From Acidobacteriota bacterium (GTDB lineage: Bacteria > Acidobacteriota > Vicinamibacteria > Vicinamibacterales > UBA2999): DNA of 64,000 nt. Every line of letters starts with the position of its first letter. Position 1 is the stretch's first letter. The translations under genes were made by a program, and so were the position numbers. The notes under the pieces are model-generated. The model was given only the letters and a program-made list of their open reading frames with translations, ran no database searches and was not told the DNA's origin. Positions 63,357-64,000 of the stretch are shown here, in pieces. The stretch is taken from the NCBI GenBank assembly GCA_963169195.1, contig CAUJDN010000052.1:1-64000 (forward strand). The letters are read 5' to 3'.

Positions 63357-64000
63357 TCAGTGCGCTGGCGGACCGTCCAGCCGGCCCACCTCACCCGCCC
63401 GTGCGAGGGCATTGCGGAAGAGGATGGGCCCGACGAGTACGTGCAGGCCGCTGAGCGCCACGACGAGCGTCTGCACGGGACGGCCCCACTCCGGGAACTC
63501 GGCGGCGACGAGCACGCCGAGCCCCAGTGTGACCCCCGCCTGCGAGACGAGCCCCATCCAGAGCATCTGGCTGGTGTCGTCGGTCAGCCCTGCGGCGCGC
63601 AGGCCCATTTCGGCGCCGGCGCGCAGGGAGAGGACCCGCACGATGGCCACCGCAAGGGCGGGCACGCCAATCACCGCGAGCGCGTCGAGCTGAAGGCTGG
63701 CGCCTGCGGCCGCAAAGAACAGGATGAGCACCGGCAGCGCGCTGCGCTCCACGGCGTCTCGGAGCGCGTCGGCGCGGGCCGGAGCGATGTTCTCGATCAC
63801 CAGTCCCGCCGCGAGCGACGCGAGCAGCGGCTCGAGGTGCCACCACCGCGCGACCTGGCTCAGGATCACACAGAGCGCCAGCAGCACGAGCGTGAGTTCG
63901 CGGCCCACGAGGCGGAGGTAGAGGGCGAACAGCCCGCCGACCACCCCTCCGAAGGCCAGCGAGCCCAAGACTTCCCAACTGAGGTGCACCAGCAGGCTGC
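63357..64000 (-). CDS. Cation:proton antiporter family membrane protein (N-terminus beyond window)
   Basis: The frame stays open to the window edge, leaving the C-terminal 214 residues. Six hydrophobic segments are visible: WEVLGSLAFGGVVGGLFALYL, LTLVLLALCVILSQVA, LEPLLASLAAGLVIENI, ALPVLILFFAAAGASLQLDAL, GVPALAVAIVRVLSLRAGAEMG and MGLVSQAGVTLGLGVLVAAEFP. LASLAAGLVIEN followed by AVERSALPVLILFFAAAGASLQLD matches the conserved half of Kef/NhaP-type (CPA2) exchangers. WMGLVSQAGVTLGLGVLV corresponds to the late helix with the conserved GLxxxAG motif. No TrkA-N domain follows the helices. An internal GTG at 63989 is unlikely to be the start because the first half of the fold is missing. Confidence 0.72.
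   Translation of the reverse strand, partial: SLLVHLSWEVLGSLAFGGVVGGLFALYLRLVGRELTLVLLALCVILSQVARWWHLEPLLASLAAGLVIENIAPARADALRDAVERSALPVLILFFAAAGASLQLDALAVIGVPALAVAIVRVLSLRAGAEMGLRAAGLTDDTSQMLWMGLVSQAGVTLGLGVLVAAEFPEWGRPVQTLVVALSGLHVLVGPILFRNALARAGEVGRLDGPPAH

Noticed and set aside
1-64000. tRNA, rRNA, insertion sequences, integrases or prophage genes
   Set aside because: No cloverleaf-like sequence with a GGTTCGAAT-type loop, no transposase DDE or integrase motifs and no terminal inverted repeats were found by reading; short RNAs could be missed without a covariance search.

Overview
The window is very GC-rich chromosomal DNA (roughly 68-70% G+C by eye). It is densely coded on both strands, with short intergenic gaps, many 1-26 bp gene overlaps and GTG starts. 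The gene content suggests an Acidobacteriota of the Vicinamibacteria/Vicinamibacterales type: two orphan duplicated MacB/FtsX permeases (ADOP family), Oar-like TonB receptors with an N-terminal carboxypeptidase-regulatory-like domain, a Reg_prop/Y_Y_Y hybrid-style sensor kinase, and many Tat-exported flavoproteins. No rRNA, tRNA, CRISPR array, insertion sequence or phage gene was seen. The taxonomic placement is an inference from gene content, not a marker-gene result.

Layout. 0-2.2 kb: end of an SDR enzyme, then arcB-like ornithine carbamoyltransferase and carbamate kinase. 2.2-8.4 kb: Tat-exported S51 peptidase, two paralogous Tat flavoproteins of the spermidine dehydrogenase type, and a short BCCT-like transporter. 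8.4-13.3 kb: acyl-CoA ligase, PilZ protein, APC permease, SurA/PrsA-like foldase. 13.3-22.6 kb: D-aminoacylase with a divergent amino-acid permease, a PfkB kinase overlapping a BtpA/SgcQ gene, YceI protein, exported FMN hydroxyacid dehydrogenase, an unknown protein and an exported M20 carbamoylase-type hydrolase. 22.7-33.4 kb: ADOP permease, lactate permease, MFS/MHS transporter, an internally deleted alpha/beta-hydrolase, baeRF3 protein, PQQ-type sugar dehydrogenase, site-2 protease and AhpD-like protein. 33.4-44.3 kb: DoxX-like, SH3/beta-barrel and YfaP-like lipoprotein genes, sarcosine-oxidase-like protein, a second sugar dehydrogenase, a HepT/MntA toxin-antitoxin pair, second ADOP permease, GlcD-type FAD oxidase and a thioredoxin. 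44.4-53.4 kb: a two-component system divergent from a TonB receptor, a cytochrome with three repeated CxxCH domains and a YVTN beta-propeller. 53.5-61.3 kb: an exported molybdenum hydroxylase (PaoABC-like), a second TonB receptor and a His-rich exported protein. 61.3-64 kb: a decayed nucleotidyltransferase and its partner, a Tat-exported alanine-racemase-like protein lacking the catalytic Tyr, and the C-terminal end of a cation/proton antiporter.

How the parts fit. Much of the window describes uptake and extracytoplasmic catabolism of nitrogenous and organic-acid compounds: eight Tat-type signal peptides occur in 64 kb, on polyamine-, amine-, hydroxyacid-, purine/aldehyde- and amide-processing enzymes, alongside amino-acid, lactate and betaine-type transporters. 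The most system-like block is 44.4-53.4 kb, where a propeller-sensing histidine kinase and response regulator face a receptor-cytochrome-propeller operon.

Two window-wide patterns stand out. Eight genes have a -10-like TANNNT or near match exactly 6-7 nt before the start codon, which suggests leaderless transcripts. Short-period tandem tracts (8-, 10-, 14- and 21-bp units) sit directly after stop codons or in convergent gaps.
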